A program made the translations under genes and the position numbers. A stretch of DNA of 64,000 nucleotides. It comes from Deinococcus roseus. GTDB lineage: Bacteria; Deinococcota; Deinococci; Deinococcales; Deinococcaceae. Shown piece by piece: positions 41,164 to 49,684 of this stretch. The stretch's first letter is position 1. Each line of letters begins with the position of its first letter. Under the pieces are notes generated by a model. That model was not told the origin of the DNA and ran no database searches. It saw only the letters and a list, made by a program, of their open reading frames with translations. The stretch spans positions 22,494-86,493 of the forward strand of contig NZ_BMOD01000021.1 in the NCBI RefSeq assembly GCF_014646895.1, read 5' to 3'.

Positions 41164-42918
41164 ATGCAACGTTATCTCAATATTCTTGGCCAGTACCTCA
41201 GGCCCCTCAAAGGCAAAGTGGCGGTTTTGATGCTGGCCATGCTGGCTGGAATCGGGCTGCAACTGTGGATCCCACAGGTCACCCGCGACTTCATCGATGC
41301 TGCCACCCAGAAAGCCCCCGAAGGCACCCTGATCCATCTGGCGGTGCTGTTTCTGGTGTTTGCCCTGCTGAACCAGGCTTTCAGCACCCTGTCCACCTAC
41401 CTGAGTGCCGACATTGGCTGGACCACCACCAACCGACTGCGGGTGGACCTGTTTCGTCGGGTTTTGCGCCTGGACATGCGTTTCCACAAGGACCGCACCC
41501 CCGGAGAACTGATCGAGCGCATCGACGGGGATGTCACCAGCATCTCCAATTTCTTCTCGCAGTTTGTGGTGCGCGTGACTTCCAGTGTGCTGCTGGCCGC
41601 AGGCACCCTGATCCTGCTGTGGCGGGAAGACTGGCGGGTCGGACTGATCATCACCGCATATGTGGTGGTGATTTTCTTTGTGCTGCAGAAACGGGCAGAG
41701 GTGGCGGTCCCGGCCACAAGACTGGAACGCGAAGCCAGTGCCAGCATGTTCGGCTTCATTGAAGAGCGTCTGGCCGGTCTGGACGACATCCGTGCCAACG
41801 GCGCAGGCCGTTACACCATGCACCGCATGCACCATGTGGCAAAAGACTGGCTGCAGAAAAACCTGACCTCCTGGTACATGCGTTCCACCATCTGGACCAG
41901 CATGATGGTGCTGTTCTCGCTGGGCTACTGCCTCACCCTGGGGGTGGGGGTTTATTTTTTCCAGCAGGGCCTGATCACCCTGGGCACCGTGTACCTGTTT
42001 TTCAATTACATGCGCATGCTGGAAGCCCCCCTGGATGAAATCACCCGCCAGATGCAGGAATTTCAGAAGGCCAGTGCTGGCATTTTGCGGGTGGAAGAAC
42101 TGCAGCAGGAGAAACTGGACATCGAGGACCACGGAACACAGCACCTGCCTGCAGGCGCACTGGGTGTGGACTTTGAAGGTCTTACTTTCGCTTATGGGGA
42201 GCATCTGGTGCTGAAAAACCTCAGTTTTCAGCTCAAAGCAGGCGAGGTGCTGGGCTTGCTGGGCCGCACCGGAAGCGGAAAATCCACACTGGTGCGCTTG
42301 CTGTTCCGCCTGTATGATCCGACCACTGGCACCCTCAAACTGGGAGGTCTGAACTCTAAAGACGTGCCCCTCTCAGAGCTGCGCCAGAAAGTGGGAATGG
42401 TCACGCAGGACGTGCAACTCTTCCACGCCACCATCCGTGAAAACCTGACCTTCTTTGACCCTGCCATCCCGGACAGCAAAATCCATCAGGTGCTCAAAGA
42501 ACTGGCCATGGATGAATGGGTCTCCGGCCTCCCTGAAGGTCTGGACACCAGACTGCAGGCCAATGGAGCAGGCCTCAGTGCAGGGGAATCCCAGTTGCTG
42601 GCCTTTGCCCGGGTGTTCCTGCAGGATCCCGGTCTGGTGATTCTGGACGAACCGTCCAGCCGTCTGGATCCCGCCACCGAACGCCACCTCAATCAGGCAA
42701 TCTCCCGCCTCTTGCAGGGCCGAACGGGCATCATCATCGCACACCGTCTGGACACCGTGGAACGCACCGACAAAATCATGGTGCTGTCTCAGGGAGAAAT
42801 CCTGGAGTTCGGTGAACGCGAAACCCTCAAAAACACCCCCTCCAGCCGTTACGCCCAGATGCTGAAAGTCAGCCGGGCCGACAACCTGGAAGAGCAACTT
42901 GAAACCTTAGGAGTCTGA
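41164..42918 (+). CDS. ABC exporter half-transporter, subunit A
   Basis: This 584-residue subunit fuses six membrane helices (residues 15-310) to an ATPase domain: Walker A GRTGSGKST, Q-loop MVTQDVQ, Walker B VILDEPSSRLDP with the catalytic Glu, and H-loop IIAHRLDT. The signature is LSAGES, off the LSGGQ consensus. It starts at ATG 41164, 7 nt after AGGAG. With the next gene it makes a heterodimer in which only one ATP site is complete. Transported compound unknown (drug, lipid or peptide). Confidence 0.92.
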   Translation: MQRYLNILGQYLRPLKGKVAVLMLAMLAGIGLQLWIPQVTRDFIDAATQKAPEGTLIHLAVLFLVFALLNQAFSTLSTYLSADIGWTTTNRLRVDLFRRVLRLDMRFHKDRTPGELIERIDGDVTSISNFFSQFVVRVTSSVLLAAGTLILLWREDWRVGLIITAYVVVIFFVLQKRAEVAVPATRLEREASASMFGFIEERLAGLDDIRANGAGRYTMHRMHHVAKDWLQKNLTSWYMRSTIWTSMMVLFSLGYCLTLGVGVYFFQQGLITLGTVYLFFNYMRMLEAPLDEITRQMQEFQKASAGILRVEELQQEKLDIEDHGTQHLPAGALGVDFEGLTFAYGEHLVLKNLSFQLKAGEVLGLLGRTGSGKSTLVRLLFRLYDPTTGTLKLGGLNSKDVPLSELRQKVGMVTQDVQLFHATIRENLTFFDPAIPDSKIHQVLKELAMDEWVSGLPEGLDTRLQANGAGLSAGESQLLAFARVFLQDPGLVILDEPSSRLDPATERHLNQAISRLLQGRTGIIIAHRLDTVERTDKIMVLSQGEILEFGERETLKNTPSSRYAQMLKVSRADNLEEQLETLGV

Positions 42919-42923
42919 TTTTC

Positions 42924-44708
42924 ATGGCGACCCAGGCACCCCAACCCTCCAGACGCACCCTCAGCACCTGGCAGTACATGCGGCTTGTGCTGTCTTACCG
43001 CCAGGGCCACTTCATCTGGAATGCCATCACCTGGACGGCGTTCCATGCCATTCCGGCCAGTTTCGGCTGGTTCTTCAAACTGATTTTTGACCGCCTCTCT
43101 GGAGAATCCCAGGCGGGCCTGAACGTCTGGACCCTGATTGCCCTCTTGGTCACCGTCTACATGAGCCGGGTGCTGGTGTTCCGGGTGGCCTTTGACACCT
43201 TCAGCAAGTATTACCTGATGATCATGGCCTATTTGCGGCGCAACATGCTGGACCACCTGCTCAATGCTCCTGGTTCCCGTCTGATGCCCGAATCCAGCAG
43301 CGAAGCGGTTTCCCGTTTCCGGGACGATGCCGAAGATGTCACCCGTTATGCCGAGAACTGGATTGACGTGTGGGGCATCCTGCTGCAGGCCGTGATTGCC
43401 ATTGCCCTGCTGTACTCCGTGGATCCCATGATTGCGGCCCTGGTGACCACCCCGCTTTTCCTGATGACCCTGCTGATGCGCCGCCTGTCTCCGGTGATCC
43501 GCACCTACCGCAAACGCATGCGGGAAGCCACCTCTGCCGTGACAGACTTCATCGGGGAGTCTTTCAATGCCGTGCAGGCCATCAAGGTGTCGTCCAAAGA
43601 GGAACCCATGAGCCAGCACTTTGAGGCGCTCGGTGAAACCCGCCGCCAGGCCGCCCTCAAAGACGTGCTGCTCATCGAACTGATCCGCAGTGCCAACACC
43701 GGTCTGGTCAACATCGGGATGGGTGTGGTGCTGATGCTGGCCGCCTCCAAGATGAGCTCTGGAAAATTCACCGTGGGGGATTTTGCCCTGTTCATGCAGT
43801 TTTTGCCCAGCATCACCGGATGCCTGACCTTCCTGGGAGATGTGATGGCCCAGCACAAGCGCGTTCGGGTGTCTTTTGACCGCATCGAGCACCTGCTGCA
43901 AGACGCTGAACCCGAGCAGATCGTCAACCGGGTGCCCCTGGAGTTCCTGGGCGAGATCCCGGAATACGTGGCTGCCCCTTCTGAATACACTGGCCTGGAA
44001 GCCCTGGAGGTGCGGAACCTCTCTTATGGGTACCCCGAATCCAGCAGTGGCATCCGGGACATCAGTTTCACGGTGCAGCGCAAGGATTTTGTGGTGATCA
44101 CCGGGCGCATCGGGGCAGGGAAGACCACCCTGATCCGGACCCTGCAGGGCCTCCTCCCCAGAGATTCCGGGACCATCCTGTGGAACGGTGAACCTGTGCA
44201 GGATCCGGCCACCTTCTTCACGCCGCCTCACTCTGCTTACACCGCCCAGGTGCCCAGGCTCTTCAGCGAGACCTTGCAGGAGAACATCCTGCTGGGAGAC
44301 CGCAGAAATGCCGCACTGGACCACGCCCTGGATCTGGCTGTGATGGGACCAGATGTCAGCACCCTGGAATCGGGCCTGAACACCATGGTGGGCACCCGTG
44401 GGGTGAAACTCTCCGGGGGTCAGGTGCAACGGGCCAGTGCAGCACGCATGTTCACCCGTGAAGCCGACCTTCTGATCTTCGATGACCTGTCCAGTGCCCT
44501 GGACGTGCAAACCGAAAAACAACTCTGGGAAGGGCTGTTCCAGTCCAGAGAAGTGACCTGTCTGGTGGTGTCCCACCGCCGTGTGGCATTGCAACGCGCA
44601 ACACACATCATTGTGCTCAAAGACGGTGCCATCGAGGCCCAGGGCAGCCTGGAAGAGTTGCTGCAGACCAGCAGTGAGATGCAAAAACTCTGGGACGAAA
44701 ACGCGTAA
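42924..44708 (+). CDS. ABC exporter half-transporter, subunit B
   Basis: This 594-residue partner of the preceding gene starts 5 nt after its stop, with AGGAG 10 nt upstream. Its ATPase has Walker A GRIGAGKTT, a complete signature KLSGGQVQRASAARM, H-loop VVSHRRVALQ, but Walker B reads LLIFDDLSSALD, with Asp replacing the catalytic Glu. Together with subunit A the canonical site is Walker A/B of A plus LSGGQ of B, while the other site is degenerate, as in TM287/288 or BmrCD. Confidence 0.92.
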   Translation: MATQAPQPSRRTLSTWQYMRLVLSYRQGHFIWNAITWTAFHAIPASFGWFFKLIFDRLSGESQAGLNVWTLIALLVTVYMSRVLVFRVAFDTFSKYYLMIMAYLRRNMLDHLLNAPGSRLMPESSSEAVSRFRDDAEDVTRYAENWIDVWGILLQAVIAIALLYSVDPMIAALVTTPLFLMTLLMRRLSPVIRTYRKRMREATSAVTDFIGESFNAVQAIKVSSKEEPMSQHFEALGETRRQAALKDVLLIELIRSANTGLVNIGMGVVLMLAASKMSSGKFTVGDFALFMQFLPSITGCLTFLGDVMAQHKRVRVSFDRIEHLLQDAEPEQIVNRVPLEFLGEIPEYVAAPSEYTGLEALEVRNLSYGYPESSSGIRDISFTVQRKDFVVITGRIGAGKTTLIRTLQGLLPRDSGTILWNGEPVQDPATFFTPPHSAYTAQVPRLFSETLQENILLGDRRNAALDHALDLAVMGPDVSTLESGLNTMVGTRGVKLSGGQVQRASAARMFTREADLLIFDDLSSALDVQTEKQLWEGLFQSREVTCLVVSHRRVALQRATHIIVLKDGAIEAQGSLEELLQTSSEMQKLWDENA

Positions 44709-44712
44709 ACGG

Positions 44713-44740
44713 CGATCAGCAGTCAGCCGTCAGCGATCAG
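44713..44740. repeat. Degenerate 7-bp repeats (4 units)
   Basis: CGATCAG, CAGTCAG, CCGTCAG, CGATCAG, a few bases after the ABC exporter operon. Confidence 0.75.
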
Positions 44741-45222
44741 CAAAAACCAGCAGCAAAACATGTCCTTTTGGCCTCCGATCATGGAGGCTTTTTGGTTGTG
44801 TGAAAAGAAGGAGATGCTTTCATGACTTTGAAGAACAGTTGAAATGGACCACGGGCCTGCTTTTTCTTAAAGGGTGAAATCCCCGCCCCTCCCTCCGCTT
44901 TTTGCCTGAGTCCCTCATGACAGTTTTCTCTATTGCTGTACAGCAAAAAGTGGTTTAGGATTTGGGGAACTGTTTCTGGACTGTGTTTGCTGGACGGGTT
45001 TGCAGGTCATCTGGAAATTTTCTCAAATTTTTTCAGGAGGTTTTGTGCTGTTTTTTGCCCATGGCATCGAAAAGAAATCGCAATTTTGCATGAAGGGCTT
45101 TTGTGATGGTGAACGTCCGGGCCATGTTCAGATTGTGTCATGATGGAGGCAAGTTGCAAGGCTTTTTGTGCTGTCTCCCACTGCAAAAACGTGTCTGTAC
45201 ATGCCGCACAAGTGTGGGAAAG

Positions 45223-45256
45223 TTGGCTAATCAAACTTGAGTAAGGTATGCTCAAC
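45223..45256 (+). promoter_or_regulatory. lon promoter with HspR/HAIR-like operator
   Basis: TTGGCT (45223-45228), 18-bp spacer and TATGCT (45247-45252) form a promoter. Overlapping the -10 is CTTGAGT-N7-GCTCAAC (45236-45256), which matches the HspR inverted repeat CTTGAGT-N7-ACTCAAG in 12 of 14 arm positions. Repression by HspR and release on heat shock is the natural reading. Confidence 0.7.
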
Positions 45257-45466
45257 AAAGCTTACAAAAAGCGACCTAAGTCACAGCACTGTCAGATCCC
45301 GCAAGGTAAGATTTCACCATGCATCACACCCGGTGAACTGACCTTTGCACAGAACACCGTCTGAAGCCCCGGAACCGTTAGAACACTTACCTACGACCTC
45401 CCCCCTCAGGTGTAATGTACTCATACGACACCTAGACCCCCCGGGGTGCTTTTCAAGGAGACACAC

Positions 45467-47863
45467 ATGATCTGGGAACTTCCCGTAATCGCACTGAGAA
45501 ACACGGTGATCATGCCTGGCACCACCGTCAACATCGATGTGGGCCGCGCCAAAAGCAAACGCGCCATCGACGAAGCCCAGGCCAGCGACAAACGGGTGAT
45601 CCTGCTGACCCAGAGAGACCAGCGCACCGATGATCCACTTGGAGAAGACCTCTTCAAGATGGGCACCCTTGCCGTGATCAAACAGGTGGTCCGCCTCCCA
45701 GACAGCACCCTGCAAGTCCTGATTGAAGGCCTGGAGCGTGCCGAAGTCACCGAATATTTGCCTTCCCCCTACCTGCGGGTCAATGCAGAAACCAAAACCC
45801 GGGATGCTGGCGACGAGCGCGTCACCCAGGTCCTCCTCCCCGAAGCCAGAAATGCTTTCGAGGAGTACGTCAAACAGAACAAAAACCTGCGCCTGGAAAG
45901 TTTCCAGCTGGAAAACCTGCGCAGCCTCACCGATGCTGGCCTTTACGCAGATCAACTGACCCACCACTCCACCTGGAGTGTGGAAGAGAAGCAGGCCATT
46001 CTGGAAGCCAATGGGGTGTCCACCCGCATCGAACTGGTTTTAAAGAACCTCAACCGGGACCTGGAGCGTTTCAATCTGGACCGTCAGATTGCCCAGCGGG
46101 TCAAAGAGCAGATGGACCAGAACCAGCGCGAATACTACCTGCGCGAACAGATGAAAGCCATCTCCAAAGAACTGGGCAGCGGCGAAGAAGGTCCTGCCGA
46201 GATGGACGCTTTGCGCGACCGCATCCTGAAAGCCGGAATGCCCGAAAAGGTGCAGGAAAAGGCCATGAAGGAACTGGCCCGTCTGGAGCGCACCCCTGGT
46301 GGCAGCCCGGAAGGCACCGTGATCCGCAACTACATCGACTGGCTTCTGGATGTGCCCTGGAGCAAAACCGACGAGGAAATCCTCGACATCAAGCGCACCC
46401 GTGAATTCCTGGACGAAGACCACTATGGTCTGCAGGATGTCAAAGAGCGCATTCTCGAGTTCCTGGCTGTGCGCCAGTTGCGTGCGGGCAAAGAAGACAA
46501 GAACGACCGCGAACTGCGTGCCCCCATCCTCTGCCTGGTTGGCCCTCCCGGGGTCGGTAAAACCTCGCTGGGCAAGAGCATTGCCCGCAGCCTGAACCGC
46601 AACTTTGTGCGCATGGCATTGGGTGGTGTGCGTGACGAGGCCGAAATCCGTGGTCACCGCCGCACCTACATCGGCTCCATGCCCGGACGCATCATCCAGG
46701 CCATGAAGCAGGCCACGGTCATCAACCCCGTGATCCTCCTGGACGAGATCGACAAGATGAGTGCAGACTGGAGGGGCGACCCCGCCTCTGCCATGCTGGA
46801 AGTGCTGGACCCCGAGCAGAACAACACCTTCCAGGACCACTACATGGAAGTGCAGTACGACCTCAGCAACGTGATGTTCATCACCACGGCCAACAGCCTG
46901 AGCACCATTCCCCGTCCTTTGCTGGACCGCATGGAAGTCATTCAGATTCCCGGTTACACCCTGGACGAGAAGGTGCAGATCGCCAAGCAGTACCGCCTGC
47001 CCCGCCAGCTCAAAGCCCACGGTGTGGAAGGCAAAGCCGAGGTCACCGATGGAGCCCTTACCCGCATTTCCCAGGAGTACACCGCCGAAGCCGGGGTGCG
47101 CAACCTGGACCGCGAGATCTCCAAACTGGCCCGCAAAGCCGCACGTGAACTGCTGGAAACCCCCTGGGAAGGCGTGAAAGTCATTGACGCTCCTCAGGTG
47201 CCCGATTACCTCGGGGTGCCCCGTTTCCGCCGCGATGAGATGGAACGCGAACCCCAGGTGGGTGCCGCTCAGGGCATGGCCTGGACTGCTGTTGGAGGTG
47301 CCCTGCTGATTGTGGAAGCCCTCGCCACCCCCGGAACCGGCAAAGTCAGCCTGACTGGCTCTCTGGGCGATGTGATGAAGGAATCCGCCCAGGCTGCTGT
47401 TGCTTACCTGCGGGCCCATGCCACCAAGTACGGTGCAGACCCCGAGTTCTACAAGAAACTGGACATCCACCTGCACTTCCCGGATGGAGCCACTCCCAAA
47501 GATGGCCCCAGCGCAGGCATCACCATTGCCACCGCAGTTGCCAGTGCCGTCACCGGACGCCCCGTCAGAATGGATGTCTCCATGACCGGAGAGATCTCCC
47601 TGCGTGGCAAGGTTCTGAGAATTGGCGGGGTCAAAGAGAAACTGCTGGCCGCCCACCAGGCCGGAATTCGCACGGTGATTGTGCCCAAAGAAAACGAGCC
47701 CAACCTCGTGGACATCCCCGAGAGCATCCGCAAGGAACTCAAGATCATTCCCGTGGCCACCGTGTCTGAAGTGCTGGATCTGCTGCTGCTGGAACGTCCC
47801 AAAGACGCTCCTCCCATCATTCCTCCCCAGCCCAGTGCCGATCAGCCCTCTGCTGGCGCTTGA
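45467..47863 (+). CDS. lon: ATP-dependent protease Lon
   Basis: This 798-residue LonA degrades damaged and regulatory proteins in the cytoplasm. The LAN domain spans about 5-200, a coiled coil 200-300, the AAA+ module has Walker A GPPGVGKTSLGK and Walker B VILLDEIDKM, and the protease domain has the catalytic Ser in KDGPSAGITIA and Lys in GGVKEKLLAAHQAG. ATG 45467 follows AAGGAG by 7 nt. The C-terminus ends in a Pro/Ala/Ser tail. The HAIR-like promoter suggests heat-shock control. A strong terminator follows. Confidence 0.97.
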   Translation: MIWELPVIALRNTVIMPGTTVNIDVGRAKSKRAIDEAQASDKRVILLTQRDQRTDDPLGEDLFKMGTLAVIKQVVRLPDSTLQVLIEGLERAEVTEYLPSPYLRVNAETKTRDAGDERVTQVLLPEARNAFEEYVKQNKNLRLESFQLENLRSLTDAGLYADQLTHHSTWSVEEKQAILEANGVSTRIELVLKNLNRDLERFNLDRQIAQRVKEQMDQNQREYYLREQMKAISKELGSGEEGPAEMDALRDRILKAGMPEKVQEKAMKELARLERTPGGSPEGTVIRNYIDWLLDVPWSKTDEEILDIKRTREFLDEDHYGLQDVKERILEFLAVRQLRAGKEDKNDRELRAPILCLVGPPGVGKTSLGKSIARSLNRNFVRMALGGVRDEAEIRGHRRTYIGSMPGRIIQAMKQATVINPVILLDEIDKMSADWRGDPASAMLEVLDPEQNNTFQDHYMEVQYDLSNVMFITTANSLSTIPRPLLDRMEVIQIPGYTLDEKVQIAKQYRLPRQLKAHGVEGKAEVTDGALTRISQEYTAEAGVRNLDREISKLARKAARELLETPWEGVKVIDAPQVPDYLGVPRFRRDEMEREPQVGAAQGMAWTAVGGALLIVEALATPGTGKVSLTGSLGDVMKESAQAAVAYLRAHATKYGADPEFYKKLDIHLHFPDGATPKDGPSAGITIATAVASAVTGRPVRMDVSMTGEISLRGKVLRIGGVKEKLLAAHQAGIRTVIVPKENEPNLVDIPESIRKELKIIPVATVSEVLDLLLLERPKDAPPIIPPQPSADQPSAGA

Positions 47864-47881
47864 AGCCCACAACTTCTTCAG

Positions 47882-47907
47882 GACCCCCGAAATTTCGGGG
47901 GTCTTTT
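47882..47907 (+). terminator. Terminator after lon
   Basis: GACCCCCGAAA / TTTCGGGGGTC perfect palindrome followed by TTTT. Confidence 0.88.
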
Positions 47908-47978
47908 GGCTTGGGCGTTTTGATGTGCTGCAAGCGTCACAAATGTTCAAATCCTGTAACGCAGGAGGATTTTTGTAC

Positions 47979-47984
47979 TACAAT
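47979..47984 (+). promoter_or_regulatory. -10 box of the 118-residue membrane protein gene
   Basis: TACAAT lies 6 nt before ATG 47991; a small dyad (TCCTG-TAACG-CAGGA) precedes it by 12 bp. Confidence 0.55.
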
Positions 47985-47990
47985 TGAGGC

Positions 47991-48347
47991 ATGAGAAGCG
48001 AAATTCAGAATGAACCCCAGACGGAGAATCAGAGTCTTGTTCGGATGCTGACCCTGGCCATCGCCTGTGTGGTCTGGATGGGTGCTTTTTTGTGGTACTA
48101 CTCCAAAATCGATGGCATGCGCAATTTCCTGATGGCCCACCGGGCAGAGCATCCTGTGTATGAATTTCTGGCCAGCACTTTTCCCTGGGGCGGAGAAGTG
48201 TTCATTGGGATCATGCTGGTGTTCTTGCTGAGTGAAAACACCCGCCCCCAGACCCAGCTTTACAAAACCGGGATCAACATTTTCTTTGTGCTGCTGGGCG
48301 TGGGTTTGTTTGTTTACGTTTTGTCTCTGCTTCCCAGAGGGGTTTAA
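47991..48347 (+). CDS. Small three-helix membrane protein, unknown
   Basis: This 118-residue protein has hydrophobic segments at about 17-37, 70-82 and 94-114, between them AHRAEHPVYEFLASTFPWGGE. The N-terminus is polar (MRSEIQNEPQTENQ). No family is recognised. Leaderless-type start with TACAAT 6 nt upstream. It follows lon after a terminator, so a shared function is not implied, and it converges on the HD-GYP gene. Confidence 0.65.
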   Translation: MRSEIQNEPQTENQSLVRMLTLAIACVVWMGAFLWYYSKIDGMRNFLMAHRAEHPVYEFLASTFPWGGEVFIGIMLVFLLSENTRPQTQLYKTGINIFFVLLGVGLFVYVLSLLPRGV

Positions 48348-48401
48348 CCCTGGTCTGCAGGTCCTGAAAGCAGTCTGGCAGCATTTTGTCTGGACACAAC
48401 A

Positions 48402-48448
48402 GAACACAAAAGAGAACACAAAAGAGAACACAAAAGAGAACACAAAAA
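48402..48448. repeat. 12-bp tandem repeat (4 copies) against a terminator
   Basis: GAACACAAAAGA at 48402, 48414 and 48426, and a partial fourth copy at 48438 that runs into the terminator stem. On the minus strand it forms a long T-rich tail after the hairpin of the HD-GYP gene. Confidence 0.85.
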
Positions 48449-48475
48449 CCGACCTGGCAACATCAGGTCGGTTTT
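48445..48475. terminator. Bidirectional terminator
   Basis: AAAACCGACCTG and CAGGTCGGTTTT arms with a 7-nt loop, between convergent genes. Confidence 0.85.
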
Positions 48476-48524
48476 CATCTCGGAGGCAGGGGGCACCAGA
48501 GGCAGGCAGACCTCGGCCCTTCAA

Positions 48525-49145
48525 TCAGGCCAGCAGGGATTCGCTGGCGGTGGCTTTCAGGAAAGCCTGCACCACTTCAGGGTCAAATTGTTTTCCAGAT
48601 TCAGCTTCAATCAGTGCGATGGCATCTTTGACGCTCCAGGCTTCTTTGTAGACGCGGGTGCGGGTCAGGGCATCGAACACATCGGCCACAGCCACGATGC
48701 GTCCGGCCAGCGGGATGTTCTTGCCGGAAACCCCCAGGGGGTAACCTGCCCCGTCAAAGCGTTCATGGTGGGTCATGGCGACCTGGGCGGCCATGGCAAA
48801 CACCGGGTTTTGCACGCATCCCAGCACCTGCATGCCGAACAGGGTGTGCTGCTGCAACATGCGGGTTTCTTCGGGGGTCAATTGACCGGGTTTGAACACG
48901 ATGCTCTGGGGAATGGCCATCTTGCCGATGTCGTGCAGCAAAGCAGCCTGACGCAGTTCTTCGCACTGCAGGGCAGACCAGCCCAGTTCACCCGCAATTT
49001 TCACGGACCAGCGGGCCACGCCTTCGGCATGGCGAACCTCTTCGGTGTTCCAGAAGCCCATCAGGGTGAGCCAGGGGGTGCAGCCATCAAAGTCCATGGG
49101 GGGGAGAAACCGGAAACTGCTGTTCAATTCTGAAAATTCCAACAT
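48525..49145 (-). CDS. HD-GYP domain c-di-GMP phosphodiesterase
   Basis: This 206-residue protein is almost a bare HD-GYP domain. HAEGVARWSVKIAGELGW, the metal-binding HDIGKMAIPQSI, HHERFDGAGYPLGVSG and VADVFDALTRTRVYKEAW are all present, so it should hydrolyse c-di-GMP. There is no receiver or membrane domain, only about 40 extra N-terminal residues. ATG 49145 is preferred over TTG 49154 by its spacing (9 nt) to GGAG. It is convergent with the membrane protein gene downstream of lon. Confidence 0.9.
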   Translation of the reverse strand: MLEFSELNSSFRFLPPMDFDGCTPWLTLMGFWNTEEVRHAEGVARWSVKIAGELGWSALQCEELRQAALLHDIGKMAIPQSIVFKPGQLTPEETRMLQQHTLFGMQVLGCVQNPVFAMAAQVAMTHHERFDGAGYPLGVSGKNIPLAGRIVAVADVFDALTRTRVYKEAWSVKDAIALIEAESGKQFDPEVVQAFLKATASESLLA

Positions 49146-49684
49146 TGCAACCAACTCCGAGTCTTGATTCAGGTGTCGTGCCTGCCTGTACCTTACAGTC
49201 TGAACTTGTGATCTCTACAAAGTCTCTACGGATGAAGGGGTTCGGGAGTTGCCTGTAGAGGATTCAGGCCTGCGGTGCTTTGCGGTCCACACCAGGAGAG
49301 AGAAAGCCCTGAAAACCACTGCCCTGATCCAGTTGCTTTGCGTGTCTCACACGCTCTGGTCTGGATGTGATCCCAGTGTGCATGAACACCCCTGAACGAC
49401 CCCTGAACAGTCCGACAAAACGTTCAGCCCTGGCCCTGTCTGAACTGAGTCTAAAAATACTCCCGCGCTGGAGCCAAAAATTCATGTGTCCAGAACGGTG
49501 TTTTTTGGGTCGCTGAAAGACTGTTTTCAGATTGGATCAGGGAGATCCTTTATTGACAGGGGTTTGGGATAACATGAAAAGGTCCCCTCTGAACGGTTTT
49601 TTCAGGGGGCATGAACGCCAGAAAGCACACGGGCATGAACGGTGCCTCAGAGCAATCCACCTTCATGCTGCAGAGGTCACCATC
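49146..49684. other. 540-bp divergent region between HD-GYP and GGDEF genes
   Basis: Nothing here is accepted as a gene. It contains three CTGAAC/ATGAAC boxes phased at 10 and 11 bp (49382-49408), a TGTCCAGAACGGTG motif (49487-49500) shared with two other divergent regions, and a TTGACA at 49554. An unsupported 73-codon frame lies on the minus strand (49264-49485). Confidence 0.45.
49382..49408 (-). promoter_or_regulatory. Phased GTTCAG boxes (3)
   Basis: On the minus strand GTTCAG, GTTCAG and GTTCAT are spaced 11 and 10 bp apart, the same arrangement and core as the TTCAG array at 8641-8698. No convincing -10 follows at the expected place. Confidence 0.4.

Larger units (their letters stand above)
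44709..45466. other. Long non-coding stretch upstream of lon
   Basis: No supported gene is found in 758 bp. It holds 7-bp repeats (44713-44740), a region of lower GC (about 44920-45260), the lon promoter with a HAIR-like operator (45223-45256) and a leader of about 200 nt. An 83-codon frame on the minus strand (45007-45258) crosses the promoter, has no ribosome site and unusual composition, and is not accepted. Confidence 0.5.

Noticed and set aside
45007..45258. 83-codon minus-strand frame upstream of lon
   Set aside because: Crosses the lon promoter and operator, no start signal, composition unlike neighbouring genes.
49264..49485. 73-codon minus-strand frame between c-di-GMP genes
   Set aside because: No start signal, and many Arg/Gly codons of the antisense type.
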